A stretch of 64,000 nt of DNA from Dethiobacter sp. (GCA_020725465.1 DYEY01000073.1:23459-87458), one strand, 5' to 3'; positions 44,681 through 55,943 are shown, numbered from the stretch's first letter. The notes: generated by a model not told the origin, from the sequence alone. Numbers and translations are program-made.

Positions 44681-45823
44681 TTAATTATCTCTTCTTATAT
44701 TTATATAGGTCATCATGTTATGGTAAGCTTTCCGGTCAATATCCAGCGCCCCGTTGATAGCCCTAAACCGGTTGGATATGCTGGCCGCCGAAATACCGTA
44801 CTCCCTGGCCAGCTCTTTCTGGGTGATGCCAAGAAAGTGAAATCTGGCCAGACTGTACTCCAGGGCGGCCGCCCAGGTTTCACACTTTGTTATCCGCGGC
44901 ACATCAGGGTAAACAGTATTGATGAAATCAAGCCAGATGGCCTGGGCATCGTCGAAAAAACCCTCATCATAGCACTGGCTGCGGCGCATATTGGCTATGG
45001 TACAGTCAATTACCATCTGCCATTCTTTTCTCCAGACCGGAGTCTTTACCGGATACTTCTCCAAATCCACCTCCCTGACTTCACCTTCCATAAATACCTG
45101 CACACTGCCGGTCTCTCCCAGCTTCTTCAGCTCAAGCAGGGCCAGCTGGCGAAATCTTTCTTTTATCCAGGGGTTCTTAATAAATTGGTGCAGCACCCTG
45201 CTGGCCTCCTCTCCGCCCAATTTACCATAAAACCGTAGCAATTCTTCTTTCAGCTCGTCAGAACAGTGGTACAGCCTGTTTTGCAGCGCGCGGCGAAAAC
45301 CGGCGCTGCCGGAATAAAGGCGCCGCAATTCTTCACTGTCCCCGGTGCTCAGCAACTTTTCCATCATCCGGTCTTTTTCCGAATAAGAAGGAAGGCAGCC
45401 GGGGTCGCCGGCCAGAGCTTCCAGCAGCTCCGCCGCCTCCAACGCCATTTCCCCTTCCGGGTCAGCCTGCAGGTAACGGAGCAGGTACTCTCTTGACCGG
45501 TCCATATCTTCCAGCAGGCCATAGTTAATCGCCAACAGGAAATAGCACCCGCTAAGCGAGGCATCCATATTTTCCACAATAAAGTGAAATATGTTGTTGG
45601 CTTCGCTGAGACGGCCCATCTTGCTCAGCAGGCAGGCCAGGTTGTAATGATTAACAGGGTTCTCAGGCTCCACTTCGGTGGCTTTCCTGAAATAAACCAG
45701 GGCTTTACCCGTCAGGTTTCTCTGGTAATAAGACATGCCTTTATGCAGATAGTACTCCGCTTCCCGTTCAAAAGGCACAACCTTCTGCTTTTGGTGCCGC
45801 GTCTTTCCCCTGATATCCTTCAT
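44681..45823 (-). CDS. TPR-repeat protein with C-terminal helix-turn-helix
   Basis: The 380-residue protein has two or three TPR units near the N-terminus (about 25-130; for example YYLHKGMSYYQRNLTGKALVYFRKATEVEPENP is one unit plus part of the next). A helical middle follows. The C-terminus carries a helix-turn-helix (TQKELAREYGISAASISNRFRAI). The combination suggests a regulator or scaffold. I use ATG 45823 (AGGGTGGTGG upstream); the longer frame to 46051 overlaps the YhaM gene and is not convincing. Confidence 0.75.
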   Translation of the reverse strand: MKDIRGKTRHQKQKVVPFEREAEYYLHKGMSYYQRNLTGKALVYFRKATEVEPENPVNHYNLACLLSKMGRLSEANNIFHFIVENMDASLSGCYFLLAINYGLLEDMDRSREYLLRYLQADPEGEMALEAAELLEALAGDPGCLPSYSEKDRMMEKLLSTGDSEELRRLYSGSAGFRRALQNRLYHCSDELKEELLRFYGKLGGEEASRVLHQFIKNPWIKERFRQLALLELKKLGETGSVQVFMEGEVREVDLEKYPVKTPVWRKEWQMVIDCTIANMRRSQCYDEGFFDDAQAIWLDFINTVYPDVPRITKCETWAAALEYSLARFHFLGITQKELAREYGISAASISNRFRAINGALDIDRKAYHNMMTYINIRRDN

Positions 45824-45854
45824 CAATACCACCACCCTTCCCACAGAGTTGCTT

Positions 45855-46823
45855 CTATATATCCCGGGCAGCTCCCAGGAAAATGCTGCGATCCAGCAGG
45901 CGGTCCCACTCAGTCCAGCCGTCAACGCCGCCGCCCCTACCCGCCGCCTGCGCAAACTGGTTGAGTCTGGCTGAGACCAGGTCAGCATGAAACAGTACAA
46001 ATGCAGCAAACGTTTTGGGCACTTCCGGTGAACCCCACTCTTTTTGCCCATGATGACTGAGTATCATATGGTTCAGTTCCAGTAACAGGGCCTGGGGGAA
46101 ACCCTCTACCGCAGCCGCCCGTTCATCTATCATTTCCTTGCCGATGGCAATATGACCGATAAGCTTTCCCCTGGTGGTCAGCTCTATGGAGAGGCCGCTG
46201 AAATCGTACTCCCTTACTTTGCCCGCGTCATGCAGCAGAGCGCCGCAGTATAACAGTGAAGGATCAAGTTCAGGGTATAATTTTATGAAATGGCGGCAAA
46301 GAGCAGCCACCTCCAGCGAATGCTCAAGCAACCCGCCCACATAGTTATGATGGACCGTACGCGCCGCCGGGGCGTCGGCATACAGTGCCAGAAACTCCCG
46401 GTCATTGAAAAACCCGTCCAGCAGTTTTGACAGGTAGGGGTTTTTTACGGCCTCCCGCACCTGTGCCAGTTCATCCAGCATTTCCTGCCTGTTACGCCGG
46501 GAAGCTCTCTGAAAATGGCTTTTATCCACCTGGTCCGCGGCAACTACTGCCAGGTTAAACACAACCAGCTGCGGCCCCCTGTATTCTCCCACCTCACCTG
46601 TCACCCTGATTACATCGCCGACCCGAAAGCGGCCAGCCAGTTCAGGTCCCTTATCCCAGGCCACGGCCCGGATGCTGCCGGTGATATCAGACAACTGCAT
46701 TCTCAGAAACTGTTCCCCGGATTTACCGGGCTGACTGAAAGCCACCAGCACTTTTTCGGTGACCAGAAATTCACTTTGTACCGCGTCTCCCACTTTCAGG
46801 TCCCTGATAAATTGCTTTTGCAC
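45855..46823 (-). CDS. yhaM: 3'-5' exoribonuclease YhaM family (OB-fold plus HD domain)
   Basis: YhaM-type enzymes degrade RNA and single-stranded DNA from the 3' end. The 322-residue protein has an N-terminal OB-fold (about 15-95; MQLSDITGSIRAVAWDKG) and an HD domain with HHNYVGGLLEHSLEVA, LLHDAGKVREY, IGHIAIG and ILSHHG. Length is normal. The start is GTG 46823 with GCGGAGG upstream. Confidence 0.92.
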   Translation of the reverse strand: MQKQFIRDLKVGDAVQSEFLVTEKVLVAFSQPGKSGEQFLRMQLSDITGSIRAVAWDKGPELAGRFRVGDVIRVTGEVGEYRGPQLVVFNLAVVAADQVDKSHFQRASRRNRQEMLDELAQVREAVKNPYLSKLLDGFFNDREFLALYADAPAARTVHHNYVGGLLEHSLEVAALCRHFIKLYPELDPSLLYCGALLHDAGKVREYDFSGLSIELTTRGKLIGHIAIGKEMIDERAAAVEGFPQALLLELNHMILSHHGQKEWGSPEVPKTFAAFVLFHADLVSARLNQFAQAAGRGGGVDGWTEWDRLLDRSIFLGAARDI

Positions 46824-46837
46824 AGGTATCCTCCGCT

Positions 46838-47023
46838 TTAATAATCTCTCTTTAAGACTATATTCCCTGTAGAGGTCATTTTTCCTCTTAATAAAGCAAT
46901 AAAAAAACCGGCAGGAGCCGGTGCTGTTATATTGCTGCCGTATAAAAATTTTCCTGAGATTATTGCCACGGATGTGATCGGGATGGTAATGGGTATTGAC
47001 ATGGTATCTGTTATTTTAAGCAT
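46838..47023 (-). CDS. Doubtful small ORF between the two terminators
   Basis: ATG 47023 has ACGGAGGG 5-6 bases upstream and opens a 61-codon frame. The peptide is rich in Ile, Thr, Pro and Ser (IPITIPITSVAIISG). The frame runs straight through the strong hairpin at 46900-46922, so a terminated transcript would not encode the whole peptide. Apart from this ORF and the two terminators I see nothing in 46824-47094. Confidence 0.25.
   Translation of the reverse strand: MLKITDTMSIPITIPITSVAIISGKFLYGSNITAPAPAGFFIALLRGKMTSTGNIVLKRDY
46900..46922 (-). terminator. Second terminator between metF and yhaM
   Basis: ACCGGC-TCCT-GCCGGT stem-loop followed by seven T and ATT on the minus strand. Confidence 0.8.
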
Positions 47024-47036
47024 GCTACCCTCCGTT

Positions 47037-47075
47037 AAAAAAGGACGGTCTGACCTCCCGGAGAAGGTCAGACCG
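47037..47075 (-). terminator. Terminator of the acs-metVF operon
   Basis: An 11-bp stem CGGTCTGACCT/AGGTCAGACCG with an 8-base loop, then TCCTTTTTT on the minus strand, 20 bases after the metF stop. Confidence 0.9.
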
Positions 47076-47094
47076 GTGGGCTTGCTCAAGACTT

Positions 47095-48012
47095 TCAGAA
47101 TTTTGGTCTGGGGTAAAGGCCGGCCCGGGTCACTATTTCGGGGACGATTTCTTCCCAGGCAACGGCCATGACGTGCACCCCGGCAACGCCTTCCACCGTC
47201 TTTAAGTGCTGGATAGCTTCCACGCAGATTTTAATGCCTTCTTCTTTTTTGTCTGGTGCCGCTTTTAAGCGGTCGATAAGCTCGTCGGGCACAATCAGGC
47301 CGGAAACGTTGTTTTTCATATAGCGGGCGGCGCCCAGCGACTTCATGGGGATAACGCCGGCCAGGATGGGCACTTTTTTGTGGATACCCAGTTCCCTGAC
47401 TTTTTCCATCCAGCGCTCAAACCGGTCCATGTCAAAGATGGCCTGGGTCTGGATAAAGTCGACGCCGGCCTCCACCTTCTTGGCCAGGCGGTAGGCCCGG
47501 TACTCGAAGGGGTCGGCGAAGGGGTTCTCCACCGCGCCGATGAAGATGTTAATGGGGGCTTCCAATTTCTCGCCGCCGGAGAACACCTGCTCGTCGCGCA
47601 TGTTTTTCAGCATGCGGATCAGCTGCATGGAGTCGATGTCGTTAACGTTCTTGGCTGTGGGTTCGTTGCCGAACTTGGCATGGTCGCCCTGCAGGCAGAG
47701 GATATTTTTGATACCCAGCGCCACGGCGCCCAAAACGTCACTCTGGATGGCGATGCGGTTGCGGTCGCGGCAGGTGATTTGTATGATGGGGTCAAGGCCC
47801 ATGCGGACCAGCAGGGCGCCACAGGCAATGCTGGAGGTGCGGACAATGGCGGTCTGGTTGTCAGTCAGGTTGTAAGCGTCCACGTAACCCCGGAGCATCT
47901 CGGCGTGGTGCTCCACTTTATGCCCTTCAGCGCTCTTGGGGGGGCCAAGTTCACCGGTGCAGGCGAAGATGCCGCTTTTTAAAACCTTTTCCAAATTGCT
48001 GCCGGTTATCAC
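47095..48012 (-). CDS. metF: 5,10-methylenetetrahydrofolate reductase, catalytic subunit
   Basis: MetF reduces methylene-THF to methyl-THF with an FMN cofactor, the last step of the methyl branch. The 305-residue protein has TGELGPPKSAEG, DNQTAIVRTSSIACGALLV, LCLQGDHAKFGN, FIGAVENPFADP, DFIQTQAIFD and ILAGVIPMKS, all typical. GTG 48012 overlaps the metV stop and has GGAGG. It is last in the acs operon, followed by a strong terminator. Confidence 0.95.
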   Translation of the reverse strand: MITGSNLEKVLKSGIFACTGELGPPKSAEGHKVEHHAEMLRGYVDAYNLTDNQTAIVRTSSIACGALLVRMGLDPIIQITCRDRNRIAIQSDVLGAVALGIKNILCLQGDHAKFGNEPTAKNVNDIDSMQLIRMLKNMRDEQVFSGGEKLEAPINIFIGAVENPFADPFEYRAYRLAKKVEAGVDFIQTQAIFDMDRFERWMEKVRELGIHKKVPILAGVIPMKSLGAARYMKNNVSGLIVPDELIDRLKAAPDKKEEGIKICVEAIQHLKTVEGVAGVHVMAVAWEEIVPEIVTRAGLYPRPKF

Positions 48013-48677
48013 AGCGTCACATCCTCCCTTACCATTTTTCTCGGCCCACCGGAGTGGGACGTCGACCAGTCTTTGGGAGGCCTGACTGCGGCCAGGACAT
48101 CCAGCCTGTTAAATTTGGCCAGGCGCTCGTAAATCAGGTGCCAGCCACAGTCCACATCTTTGCTGATTTCGCATTTGCCGTACTGTGAACCGCCGCAGGG
48201 ACCGTTCAGCATGCTTTTGGAGCAGCGGGCAATGGGGCAGATGCCCAGGGTCTCACCCAGCACACAGTCACCACAGCCGATACAGTTTTCCATCCATACG
48301 CCCTGCCGGACCGGGAGGCCCATAAAGGTGGTATTGAGGCCGGGCAGGGTAAGCATATCCTGGTAGTGCATGTTCATGGTCTGCACGCCTACACCGCAGG
48401 CCAGGGAAACGACCACATCGACCGCTTCGATTTTCTTGCGGGCGGATTCCAGGTACTCAAATTCACACTGGCGCTCCACGGTATGGCTTTCAATTTCTGC
48501 CGGTTTCCCGGCCTTCTTGCGGGCCAGGGAGAGGGCCAGGGCGGTCTCGCGCGCTTCTTTGTCACCGCCGGCCATGCAGACGGTGACACATTCGCCGCAG
48601 CCCAGGACCAGAACCTTTTCATACGGCTCCACCGCTTTGATTATTTCCGGTAGCGGTTTACGTTTGCCGACAATCAT
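48009..48677 (-). CDS. metV: MetV, zinc/iron-sulfur partner of methylene-THF reductase
   Basis: MetV pairs with MetF in acetogens and passes electrons to it. The 222-residue protein has LVLGCGECVTVCMAGG at the N-terminus and a C-terminal cysteine-rich part: CIGCGDCVLGETLGICPIARC and LNGPCGG, then CEISKDVDCGW. It lies between the fused flavoprotein gene and metF, overlapping both by 4 bases. GGGGGAGGTG precedes ATG 48677. Confidence 0.93.
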   Translation of the reverse strand: MIVGKRKPLPEIIKAVEPYEKVLVLGCGECVTVCMAGGDKEARETALALSLARKKAGKPAEIESHTVERQCEFEYLESARKKIEAVDVVVSLACGVGVQTMNMHYQDMLTLPGLNTTFMGLPVRQGVWMENCIGCGDCVLGETLGICPIARCSKSMLNGPCGGSQYGKCEISKDVDCGWHLIYERLAKFNRLDVLAAVRPPKDWSTSHSGGPRKMVREDVTL

Positions 48678-50773
48678 TTGCTTTCACCTCCCCCGCCGTT
48701 TTCCGTGATGTTTTTGACTTTGGCGAGAAAACCTTCCGCCACGCCGGCAAAGTTCCGCACTTCGTCCGGGGTGAGGTTCAGGTACTCCACCCTTTCCTGC
48801 TCTATACCCAGCTCGGCCAGGATTTCCCTGGCGCGGCCGGCACGCTTTTCAGCCCACCTGGCCACGTCATGGTAGGAGCATTCTTCTTCCTGCTCGCAGC
48901 CGGCTATAAAGACGGCTTCGGCTCCCGCCTCCAGGGCATGCAGGATGTTGGCCACTTCCACCTTGGCCACGCAGGGCACGCGCACCACGGCAAGAGACCG
49001 GGGACGGCCGTTGTTCAGGTACCGGATGAAGCTCTTCTCGGCAAAAGCACCATAGCTGCAACAGAAGACCACCGCAGCGGCGCCGTTGCCCTCTTCTTTG
49101 GCCCGGACAAGGGCATCTTCCATTTGGTCCAGGGCAGCCTGGGCATAATGGTTGCGGAAGCGGATAGCACGGGCCGGGCAGATGCCGACACACAGGCCGC
49201 AGGCCTGACATTCCTCGTTGCGGATGGTAAAAATGCCTTCTTCGTCAATATGGGGCACGCCGTACGGGCAGGTACGCAGGCAGGTGAGGCAGACGGCACA
49301 CAGCTCGTCAAGCACTTGGGCACCGGCGGCACAGTCCATGCAGCGGCGGCTCTCACAAAGCGCCATACGCTCGTCGTAACCCAGCTCGGCATGTCCATAG
49401 TGGGTCTTGCGGGTTTCCGGGTCAAGCAGTGGCACAGGCAGCCTTTCGCTGCGCCTGACTTTTTCAATGGTTGACGGCGACAGGGCGTTAAAAGTAGTGA
49501 ACGGTTCCGCCAGCTCGGCATCAAAAGGCACGCCGTCCAGGTACGCCCTTACAGCCAGGGCCACCTTGCGACCGGTAGACATGGCTTTGACGGCGGAACC
49601 AGGCCCGTACACAACCTCGCCACAGGCAAATACTCCCGGGCGGGTGGTCTGCATAGTGCGCTGGTTGTACTTTAAGATACCGCGTTCGGTCAGGTCAATG
49701 CCGGATTCTTTCAGGTAAGAAAGGTCATCATTGGCCTGGCCGATGGCGAAGATCACCACGTTGCCGTCGATGGTTTTTACACAATCGCTGAACTTGGGGT
49801 TGAAGCGCTTCTGCTCGTCAAAGACACACACACATTCCTGCAGCTCCAGGCCTCTGACGGTGCCGTCGCCGTCGGTTAAAATCGCCTTTGGCCCCCATGC
49901 CGGGTACATTTCCACGCCTTCATCCAGCGCTTCCTCTATTTCCCACTCAAAAGCCGGCATTTCTTCACGGCACTCCAGGCAGGCCAGCTTCACGCTTTCC
50001 GCACCGGCCCGCAAGGCAGTCCTGGCCACGTCCATGGCCACGTTGCCGCCACCGATAACGATAACGTGACGGCCCGGCTCGAATTTGAAGTTTTCGAATT
50101 TGGCGCTGTACAAGAAGGGCAGCGCCAGCATGACTCCATTGGCGTCGGCACCGGGGATGGGGAGAGAGCGGCTGACCGGGAGTCCCAGGGCCAGCACCAC
50201 CGCCTGAAAGTCGCGGGCTAAGTCATCGATACTGAAGTCTTTGCCCAGCTCCACGCCGGTCTTAATCTCCACGCCCAAGTCGGCAATCAGGGATACGTCC
50301 CGGCGCAGCCACTCCATGGGCAGGCGGTAAAGGGGAATAAAGTTGGCTATGGCACCGCCGCACTCGGCGGTACGCTCGAAAATGGTGACCGCAAATCCAA
50401 GGTGGGCCAGCTCCCTGGCTGCCATCAGGCCGCTGGGACCGCCACCGACAACCGCTATTTTTTCGCTACGGGTTACTTCCGCCTTTTTAATTTCGGGCCA
50501 GCGGCCGTTTTCAACGGCGAAGCGCTTCAGGGCACGGATGGAAACGGCTTCGTCAACGTCTTTACGGCGGCACTCGTCCTCGCAGGGATGGGCGCAAAGC
50601 ATGCCGCAGACGGCGGACAGCGGGTTTACCTCCATGATTACTTCCAGGGCACGGTCGTGGTTGCCTGTTGCTATCTGGCGGACGTACTCCTGGATGTCGG
50701 TGTTAATGGGACAGCCGGCCTGGCAGGGAGGATACTGCGGTACTGCCGGAGATACTTCTCTCTGGTTACTCAA
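48674..50773 (-). CDS. Fused GltD-like flavoprotein / ferredoxin / MvhD-type electron carrier
   Basis: A 699-residue protein with three parts. Residues 17-70 are a Fer4_20-type iron-sulfur segment (CQAGCPINTDIQEY, CGMLCAHPCEDECRR). Residues 105-410 are a GltD-like flavin oxidoreductase with a FAD site (VVGGGPSG, 109-115) and an NAD(P) site (VIGGGNVAMDVA, 239-250). Residues 473-540 hold two [4Fe-4S] motifs (CAVCLTCLRTCP, CQACGLCVGICP). Residues 565-690 are an MvhD/FlpD domain (FCCSYG, RVPCVAKVEV, AGCEQEEECSY). It is followed by metV and metF, so it probably brings NAD(P)H or ferredoxin electrons to MetVF. HdrB and HdrC are absent. The start is TTG 50773 with AGGAAGAG. Confidence 0.88.
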   Translation of the reverse strand: MSNQREVSPAVPQYPPCQAGCPINTDIQEYVRQIATGNHDRALEVIMEVNPLSAVCGMLCAHPCEDECRRKDVDEAVSIRALKRFAVENGRWPEIKKAEVTRSEKIAVVGGGPSGLMAARELAHLGFAVTIFERTAECGGAIANFIPLYRLPMEWLRRDVSLIADLGVEIKTGVELGKDFSIDDLARDFQAVVLALGLPVSRSLPIPGADANGVMLALPFLYSAKFENFKFEPGRHVIVIGGGNVAMDVARTALRAGAESVKLACLECREEMPAFEWEIEEALDEGVEMYPAWGPKAILTDGDGTVRGLELQECVCVFDEQKRFNPKFSDCVKTIDGNVVIFAIGQANDDLSYLKESGIDLTERGILKYNQRTMQTTRPGVFACGEVVYGPGSAVKAMSTGRKVALAVRAYLDGVPFDAELAEPFTTFNALSPSTIEKVRRSERLPVPLLDPETRKTHYGHAELGYDERMALCESRRCMDCAAGAQVLDELCAVCLTCLRTCPYGVPHIDEEGIFTIRNEECQACGLCVGICPARAIRFRNHYAQAALDQMEDALVRAKEEGNGAAAVVFCCSYGAFAEKSFIRYLNNGRPRSLAVVRVPCVAKVEVANILHALEAGAEAVFIAGCEQEEECSYHDVARWAEKRAGRAREILAELGIEQERVEYLNLTPDEVRNFAGVAEGFLAKVKNITENGGGGESK

Positions 50774-50795
50774 TGCTCTTCCTCCTTAGGCAGTC

Positions 50796-52648
<1,853 letters not shown>

Positions 52649-52675
52649 AAGGGTACTCTCCTTTCTGTTGACGTA

Positions 52676-54580
52676 TTATTTTTTGGCGGCAACCGTGGGG
52701 AAAAGCGACAGGTCGGTGTGCGGCAAAAACAGGGCCGACACAAACTCGTCCATAAACTCGTTCCCCGCGGACAATTCAAGGTAAGTCATGCTGTTGCCCA
52801 GATTCTGCGCTTCGCGGTATGCCTCCTGCGACAGGAGAGCAAGCCTTGCCCCTTTTACCGAAGAGTTTCCGATAAAGGAGTACTTTCCGGCGGGCAGGTC
52901 GGGGAGCAGCCCGATGTTCACCGCGTCCCGGATGTTGATAAAATTGCCGAAACCGCCGGCGATAATCACCTTTTCAATTGCTTCCTGTTCAAGCTGTACC
53001 GCCCGCAGCAGGCAGCGGATACCGGCATAAATCGCGCCCTTGGCCCGAAGCAGGTTTTTGATGTCGCTCCCGGTCAGGACAATATCTTTGCCGCACTCGG
53101 TGAGGTCGCCAAAAACCAGGACGAACTCAAAACCGTCATCACCTTTGCGCATACGCGGCGTGTCGATGTCGGTCTGCAGCTTGCCCGCGCGGTCGATGAC
53201 GCCGGCCTCATGGAGCTTGGCCAGGCAGTCGATGAGCCCTGAACCGCAGATGCCCATGGGCTTCATGTTGCCAATGGTGGACACCGTCACCTCAAAAGTT
53301 TCCGGGTCGATCTGCACGCGCTCGATGGCGCCTTTCATGGCGCGCATCCCAAAGGTGATGCCGCCTCCTTCAAAGGCCGGGCCGGCGGAGCAGGCGGCGG
53401 CTACCAGCCAGTCCCTGTTGCCCAGGACCATCTCGCCGTTGGTGCCTATGTCAATGAACAAGGTAACCTTTTCTGACTTGGCCATATTGGTCAGCAGGGT
53501 TCCGGAGACAATGTCTCCACCTACATAAGAAGCCACCGAAGGGAAACAGGCTACGAAGGCAGTGGGGTTAACACTTAGGCCAAGTTCAGCAGCACGCACC
53601 GGAGGAGCGGCCGACACCAGGGGTATATACGGTTCCAGCCGGATGTACTTCGGCGTCAGCCCCAGGAACAGGTGGGTCATGGTGGTGTTCCCGGCAACCA
53701 AAACCATGTGTACGTCTTCTCCGCTGACCTGACTTTGGGCAAACAGCTCGCTGATCAGCTGGTTAACAGTGTTGATGACCGCCTGGTGCAGGTCCTGCAG
53801 TCCTCCCTTTCTTTCGGTGGCGTGGATTATGCGGGAAATTACGTCGTCACCGTAGCGGGCCTGCTTGTTGTAGGTTCCTTTCTTACCCAGGGTAATCCCT
53901 GTCAGGAGATCAACCAGGTACAAAACCACTGTGGTGGTGCCAATATCCACAGCCAGGCCCAACGATTTTTGCGAGGCGTGGCCAGGCTCCAGGCGGACGA
54001 TGTCGGCGCAACCGTCAAGCTGGGCCACTGTTACCGTTACTTTCCAGTCACCCCGGCGCAGTACTTCGGCCAGGGACCTAAGGAGCGGCAGGCTGATATG
54101 AATCTTGCCGCAATCCAGTTCCCGGCGCAGCGCCGTTTCCAGGCGGCTTAAGTCAGAGGCGTTTCCGGTAAGCGTCGGCTCACTCACTGTCAGCTGCACC
54201 TGGCGGCACAGCGGGTGAAACGGATAGTCCCCGGAAAGCTCTTCGTCCTGTTCCGCCAGGATCTCCTTTTCTCCAAGCAGGACCACGTGCTCATCCAGGC
54301 GGGAGTCCCTGGGGATCTCCACAACCACGTTACCTTCCACCAGGGCCTGACAGGCCAGCAGCAGGCCTGCCTGGCGCGCCTTGGCTGCAATTTTGCCGGC
54401 GCTTATGTTTCTGATCCGGCCGTCTTTCACCCTGACCAGGCAACGCCCGCAGGTTCCCCCGCCGCCGCAGTTGCTTTTAAGCTCTATGCCGGCCATGGAG
54501 GCGGCGGTGAGAAGCGACGTGCCGGGCTCAACCTGAACTGCCACGTTATCAGGGAAAAAGAGGACGGTTGGGGTTTTCAT
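52676..54580 (-). CDS. acsV: RACo / AcsV, reductive activator of the corrinoid iron-sulfur protein
   Basis: RACo re-reduces the corrinoid protein when its cobalt drifts to Co(II), using ATP. The 634-residue protein has an N-terminal [2Fe-2S] domain (CGGGGTCGRC and a later Cys), a middle domain, and an ASKHA ATPase (VDIGTTTVVLYLVDL, FIDIGTNGEMVLG, CGSGLIDCLAKL, IIAGGFGNFINI). I use ATG 54580 (AAGGTG 6 bases upstream). It lies between acsC and acsD, as in other bacterial acs operons. A paralog is at 23253-25070. Confidence 0.93.
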   Translation of the reverse strand: MKTPTVLFFPDNVAVQVEPGTSLLTAASMAGIELKSNCGGGGTCGRCLVRVKDGRIRNISAGKIAAKARQAGLLLACQALVEGNVVVEIPRDSRLDEHVVLLGEKEILAEQDEELSGDYPFHPLCRQVQLTVSEPTLTGNASDLSRLETALRRELDCGKIHISLPLLRSLAEVLRRGDWKVTVTVAQLDGCADIVRLEPGHASQKSLGLAVDIGTTTVVLYLVDLLTGITLGKKGTYNKQARYGDDVISRIIHATERKGGLQDLHQAVINTVNQLISELFAQSQVSGEDVHMVLVAGNTTMTHLFLGLTPKYIRLEPYIPLVSAAPPVRAAELGLSVNPTAFVACFPSVASYVGGDIVSGTLLTNMAKSEKVTLFIDIGTNGEMVLGNRDWLVAAACSAGPAFEGGGITFGMRAMKGAIERVQIDPETFEVTVSTIGNMKPMGICGSGLIDCLAKLHEAGVIDRAGKLQTDIDTPRMRKGDDGFEFVLVFGDLTECGKDIVLTGSDIKNLLRAKGAIYAGIRCLLRAVQLEQEAIEKVIIAGGFGNFINIRDAVNIGLLPDLPAGKYSFIGNSSVKGARLALLSQEAYREAQNLGNSMTYLELSAGNEFMDEFVSALFLPHTDLSLFPTVAAKK

Positions 54581-54614
54581 TGCTGTCACCTTCGTTTACG
54601 GGTTTGGGGAGCCT

Positions 54615-55943
54615 TTAAGCAAAGTTGGCTTTGGCAAACTTGGGTATGCCGGAGGCTTCGCGCGGGCCCACCATGACTTTCCAGCCGGTAGCTTCCTCGG
54701 TGCTGCCGGAAAGGACGGCCACGTAACCCGGGAGGACCAGGGTCTTATGATTAACTTTGGACTCCATGTCGTCCTTCTTCAGCGCCTTGTTGATGGCTTC
54801 ACCGGTAAGTTTGCCGGCGGCCCAGGCGGTAAGTACGGAAATGCCATCGGTGTTGACCGGGACAATCCAGGCCGGGATCTTGCTGCTTTCCACTTCACCT
54901 TCCACGATGTAGTAGGTAAGCGAGAAGTTGGTGGTGATATAGACGGGGGAGTCGGGTGTGACTTCGCCCACGGCTACAGCTTTTGGTTCCACCTGAATGG
55001 GCTTTTGCGGGTCGGTAAACAGGTTCTGGCGCCAGGAGAGCAGGGGGAGCAATTCCTCCTTCTTGCTGGCTTTCATTACCACCAGCCCGGCATACTTGCT
55101 GAGATAAACGCCGGCCTGAACCACTTCCGCAAACGGGTCGTCTTTGGAGGTAAACGCCATGGCAGGGTAACCGAACGGGCGGTAACGCTTCTTGACCGCC
55201 AGGCGGCGGATCTGGGTAAGGTCAGCCAGTACCTGGGAAGTGTCACGGCTGCCGCTGTCCAGTACCAGGTCCTTATGGCCCAGCTTGACGACTTTCTCCA
55301 CCAGGTCAGACAGGTCGGCCAGACCATTGCCTTTAACAGCCAGCGGGCAACCAAGCCTGGCGGCCAAGGCAGTCATGGCCTCGTAGTTTTCACCGGTAGC
55401 GGCGTACAGCAGGGGCTTGCCGGCAGCCACTGCGGTGGCGGCGGCTTCCATAGCAGCCACATCTTCACTGATCAGCACCATCGGCCGCTTGGTCCCGGCG
55501 GCAACCGCTTCAGCGGCCGCCTTAAATTTGGCCGCATCACCGGAGGCGTTCTTTAGGGCCACCATGTCTGTGACGAAGTGGAGGCCGACGCGGTCAAATT
55601 CCAGTTCGCCGAAATCTTTGACCCTGGCCGCCACATCCTCGGTATCGCTGATAAGCACGGCAATGGCGGTGGGGTGGTAGAAGCGCTTGTCATGACGGAA
55701 CAGCTCGGTTTCATCACCAAGCTCCACCGCTGTGTCTCCGGTACCCACCTTTACAAGGCGGATGGGAGGGGCGGCGGCGGCGCCCAGCGCCTCCTTTGCT
55801 TCTTCAGACACATGAGGGCATTTTTCCAGGGAAGTTTTGCCCGCGGCCAAAGCCATGGCGAAAGCCAGGCAGGTTGGGAAGCCGCAGTCCCCTGTGTTGG
55901 TTTTGGGCAGCTGTTTGAAAATCTCCAGACCTGTTAAACCCAT
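54615..55943 (-). CDS. acsC: Corrinoid iron-sulfur protein, large subunit; one cluster ligand apparently missing
   Basis: AcsC holds the cobamide cofactor and a [4Fe-4S] cluster. The 442-residue protein starts with the family MGLTGLEIFKQLPKTN segment. It has Cys20, Cys25 and Cys42, but Thr (codon ACA) at position 17, where the family I know has Cys (NCGxCGxPTC). The TIM barrel and the C-terminal cobamide-binding domain (VGEVTPDSPVYITTNFSLTYY, VLTAWAAGKL) look intact. ATG 55943 has GAAAGGAG. It is preceded by acsB and a strong hairpin. Confidence 0.95.
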   Translation of the reverse strand: MGLTGLEIFKQLPKTNTGDCGFPTCLAFAMALAAGKTSLEKCPHVSEEAKEALGAAAAPPIRLVKVGTGDTAVELGDETELFRHDKRFYHPTAIAVLISDTEDVAARVKDFGELEFDRVGLHFVTDMVALKNASGDAAKFKAAAEAVAAGTKRPMVLISEDVAAMEAAATAVAAGKPLLYAATGENYEAMTALAARLGCPLAVKGNGLADLSDLVEKVVKLGHKDLVLDSGSRDTSQVLADLTQIRRLAVKKRYRPFGYPAMAFTSKDDPFAEVVQAGVYLSKYAGLVVMKASKKEELLPLLSWRQNLFTDPQKPIQVEPKAVAVGEVTPDSPVYITTNFSLTYYIVEGEVESSKIPAWIVPVNTDGISVLTAWAAGKLTGEAINKALKKDDMESKVNHKTLVLPGYVAVLSGSTEEATGWKVMVGPREASGIPKFAKANFA

